From positions 1-6,777 of the forward strand of contig CALGCU010000083.1 of NCBI GenBank assembly GCA_937886455.1: a DNA stretch of 6,777 nucleotides, given 5' to 3'. The position numbers were made by a program, and so were the translations under genes. Within the stretch, counting starts at the first letter, position 1. Each line of letters begins with the position of its first letter. Below are positions 4,839-6,777 of the stretch, piece after piece. The notes under the pieces are model-generated. The model had not been told where the DNA came from, did no database searches, and saw nothing but the letters and a program-made list of their open reading frames with translations. The DNA comes from an uncultured Bacteroidales bacterium (GTDB lineage: Bacteria > Bacteroidota > Bacteroidia > Bacteroidales > Paludibacteraceae).

Positions 4839-6098
4839 ATGGAATTAAAAAGAGTTGTGGTAACAGGGCTTGGTGCCCTTACTCCCATAGGCAACACCGT
4901 TCCGGAATACTGGAACGGTTTGCTTGAGGGTGTAAGCGGGGGAGCTACTATTGCCGGTTTTGATGCTTCTAAATTTAAGAGCCAAATAGCGTGTGAAGTC
5001 AAAAACTTTGATGTTAATGCCATTTTGGACAGAAAAGAAGCAAGAAAGTATGATAAATTCTGTCAGTATGCTCTTGCAGTGGCTAAAGAAGCTGTAGAGG
5101 ATGCTGCATTTGAATTGGATAAAGTTAATCTGGATAGAATCGGAGTAATCTGGGGTACAGGCATTGGAGGTATTAAAACGTTTGAAACCGAGATGGCTGA
5201 CTTCGCAAAAGGTGATGGAGTGCCTCATTTTAATCCATTCTTTATTCCTAAGATGATTGTTGACCTCGCACCCGGACACATCTCTATGAAATACGGGTTC
5301 AGAGGAGTAAACTATAGTACAGTGTCGGCTTGTGCTTCTTCAACACACGCTATCGCTGATGCTTTTAACTACATTCGTTTGGGAAAAGCTGACGTGATTG
5401 TCACGGGTGGCTCTGAGGCTGCCGTAACTCCTGGTGGAGTAGGCGGATTCACAGCTATGCATGCCCTTTCTACACGCAATGACTCTCCGGAAACAGCTTC
5501 AAGACCTTTCAGCAAAAGTCGTGATGGTTTTGTCATTGGAGAAGGTGCGGCTTGCTTGGTGTTAGAAGAATATGAACACGCAAAAGCAAGAGGTGCTAAG
5601 ATTTACGCAGAAATGGTGGGCGCAGGAATGACTGCAGACGCTCATCACATGACAGCTCCTCATCCTGAAGGAGTAGGTGCTCTGAATGTGATGAAATTGG
5701 CAGTGGAAGATGGCGGACTCAGTGTGGAAGACATCGACTATATCAACGTACATGGCACATCTACACCATTGGGTGATATCGCAGAATGTAAAGCCATTAA
5801 GCAATTATTTGGAGAACATGCATATAAACTGAATATCAGTTCCACTAAGTCCATGACCGGACACCTCTTAGGAGCTACCGGTGCGGCTGAAGCTGTGGCT
5901 TGTGTACTGGCTGTTAAAAATGACATCGTTCCTCCTACCATCAACTTCACTGAAGGTGATGAAGATCCGGAGATTGATTATAAACTCAACTTCACATTCG
6001 GAAAACCTCAAAAACGTGTAGTCCGCGCAGCACTCTCCAATACTTTTGGATTCGGAGGTCACAACGCAAGCGTGGTGTTTAAGAAAATAACTGAATAA
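4839..6098 (+). CDS. fabF: 3-oxoacyl-ACP synthase II FabF
   Basis: FabF condenses malonyl-ACP with acyl-ACP, releasing CO2, in the elongation cycle of fatty acid synthesis. The 419 residues match the family length. The Cys-His-His triad is present: Cys165 in VSACASSTHA, His305 in NVHGTSTPLGD and His342 in STKSMTGHLLGATGA, with the conserved Lys337. The C-terminal NTFGFGGHNAS carries the gating Phe. The N-terminus VVVTGLGALTPIGN is the standard thiolase-fold start, fixing ATG 4839. It takes its substrate on the AcpP encoded just upstream. The leader is T-rich with no Shine-Dalgarno site. rnc follows in the same frame after only 6 bases if it starts at GTG 6105. Confidence 0.98.
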   Translation: MELKRVVVTGLGALTPIGNTVPEYWNGLLEGVSGGATIAGFDASKFKSQIACEVKNFDVNAILDRKEARKYDKFCQYALAVAKEAVEDAAFELDKVNLDRIGVIWGTGIGGIKTFETEMADFAKGDGVPHFNPFFIPKMIVDLAPGHISMKYGFRGVNYSTVSACASSTHAIADAFNYIRLGKADVIVTGGSEAAVTPGGVGGFTAMHALSTRNDSPETASRPFSKSRDGFVIGEGAACLVLEEYEHAKARGAKIYAEMVGAGMTADAHHMTAPHPEGVGALNVMKLAVEDGGLSVEDIDYINVHGTSTPLGDIAECKAIKQLFGEHAYKLNISSTKSMTGHLLGATGAAEAVACVLAVKNDIVPPTINFTEGDEDPEIDYKLNFTFGKPQKRVVRAALSNTFGFGGHNASVVFKKITE

Positions 6099-6104
6099 TT
6101 TAGA

Positions 6105-6777
6105 GTGGGAATCATAACACATATCGTAAGACTCGTCTCGATGCGTCGGGACGAGTCTTACTTGTTTTGGAAAAACTTGTTACATGTGCCTCCTCGCTCT
6201 TTAGATACCTATGAAAAAGCACTCATCCACGTCTCTAAATGTCACACTGTGGGTGAGAATAATGAACGATTAGAGTTCCTCGGCGATGCCGTTATTGATA
6301 TGGTGGTGGCTGACCTGCTCTATGAAGCCTATCCGAACGATTCAGAAGGCGAACTAACAAAAAAAAGAACCGAACTAGTTAAGCGGCGTAATCTTAATGC
6401 TGTCGCTGAGCGTATCGGACTCACCTCTCGATTGGTGTGTGGAGGTGCTATACAAGGGGATGATTTAGGCGGAAATGCCTTAGAAGCTGTGGTGGGAGCT
6501 CTCTATAAAGATAGAGGCTATTTGGCATGCAAGAAGTTCATTAAGCAAACTATCTTTAGTTGTCAACCATGCAAAGAAAAACTCACTGAAAGCAAACAAA
6601 AACTGGCTGTATGGTGCCAGAAAAATAATAAGGAATTTGAATATAAACTGCTGAAAGATGAACGTTTGGCTGACAATAAACACCTTTTTTTAGTGGCTGT
6701 GGAAGTGGATGGAGTTGAAATTAGTCAAGCGGTTGGAAATAACAAAAAAGAAGCACAGAGGAAAGCTGCCGAATTGG
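6105..6777 (+). CDS. rnc: Ribonuclease III (3' end cut by window)
   Basis: RNase III cuts double-stranded RNA in rRNA and mRNA processing. Numbered from GTG 6105, the signature NNERLEFLGDAVIDMVV (52-68) supplies Glu54, Glu57 and Asp61. The second metal-binding region reads GGNALEAVVGALYKD (122-136): Glu127 is kept, while Asn124 stands where E. coli has Asp114, which I recall as usual in Bacteroidetes. A double-stranded RNA-binding domain begins near SKQKLAVW and continues to the edge, so the last part is missing. The start is uncertain. GTG 6105 gives an N-terminus (MGIITHIVRL, then RRDESYLFW) resembling Bacteroides homologues from memory. ATG 6141 and GTG 6186 are alternatives. A strong hairpin overlaps the first codons. 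Confidence 0.93.
   Translation, partial: MGIITHIVRLVSMRRDESYLFWKNLLHVPPRSLDTYEKALIHVSKCHTVGENNERLEFLGDAVIDMVVADLLYEAYPNDSEGELTKKRTELVKRRNLNAVAERIGLTSRLVCGGAIQGDDLGGNALEAVVGALYKDRGYLACKKFIKQTIFSCQPCKEKLTESKQKLAVWCQKNNKEFEYKLLKDERLADNKHLFLVAVEVDGVEISQAVGNNKKEAQRKAAEL
6126..6161 (+). terminator. 16-bp-stem hairpin between fabF and rnc, overlapping the rnc 5' codons
   Basis: gtaagactcgtctcga (6126-6141) pairs with tcgggacgagtcttac (6146-6161) around the loop tgcg: 16 bp with a single G-U pair, followed by ttgtttt. It has the shape of an intrinsic terminator for acpP-fabF, but the T tract is interrupted and the rnc frame stays open through it. It may be a partial terminator or attenuator, or a structured RNA site for RNase III itself. 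Confidence 0.75.

Noticed and set aside
4896..4919. 8-bp inverted repeat accgttcc/ggaacggt inside fabF
   Set aside because: It falls in conserved codons for PIGNTVPEYWNGL and has no T tract; most likely incidental.
4845..6122. Several minus-strand frames opposite fabF
   Set aside because: Shadows of the strongly conserved fabF coding strand with no recognisable domains or start signals.
6359..6366. Run of eight A in rnc as a programmed frameshift site
   Set aside because: The zero frame continues smoothly through conserved RNase III sequence, and a shift would only break the protein.

Overview
The window looks like a chromosomal segment of a member of the Bacteroidales (Bacteroidetes). The evidence is gene order (gldE-gldD; purN divergent from acpP-fabF-rnc, an arrangement I recall from Bacteroides-type genomes), promoters of the Bacteroidetes type (TTG/TTTG about 20 nt before TAnnTTTG), mostly SD-less AT-rich leaders, and lineage-typical protein motifs such as YGGKGMYG in PurN. 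Genus cannot be named from sequence alone.

Layout. 1-54: last codons of a hydrophobic protein, then a terminator. 142-663: an unrecognised small membrane protein with its own promoter, closed by a second hairpin almost identical to the one before it. 664-1620: a zone of decay with no intact gene. It holds a strong promoter (835-865), the intact last ~54 codons of a GGGtGRT-family protein with its stop and terminator (1057-1273), and an eroded GtrA-like gene (about 1319-1561). 1612-3614: gldE and gldD, a promoter-led, overlapping pair for an inner-membrane CBS/CorC-type protein and a lipoprotein. 3615-3864: a convergent gap holding four 11-bp tandem repeats. 3865-4434 (minus): purN. 4586-6777: acpP, fabF and the start of rnc (cut by the window edge), packed with gaps of 16 and 6 bases.

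Function. The right half is housekeeping: acyl carrier protein and its elongating ketosynthase, RNase III, and the N10-formyl-THF-dependent step of purine synthesis read from a divergent promoter. gldE/gldD belong to the gliding/type IX secretion gene set in Flavobacterium; many non-gliding Bacteroidales keep homologues whose role is less clear.

Most notable observations: a 16-bp-stem hairpin with a 4-nt loop inside the first codons of rnc, which could be a terminator/attenuator or an RNase III self-cleavage site; a promoter and terminator bracketing a truncated GGGtGRT remnant; near-identical hairpins on both sides of the orphan membrane protein; and the 11-bp repeat array. I found no CRISPR array, IS element, rRNA, tRNA or convincing new multi-gene system.
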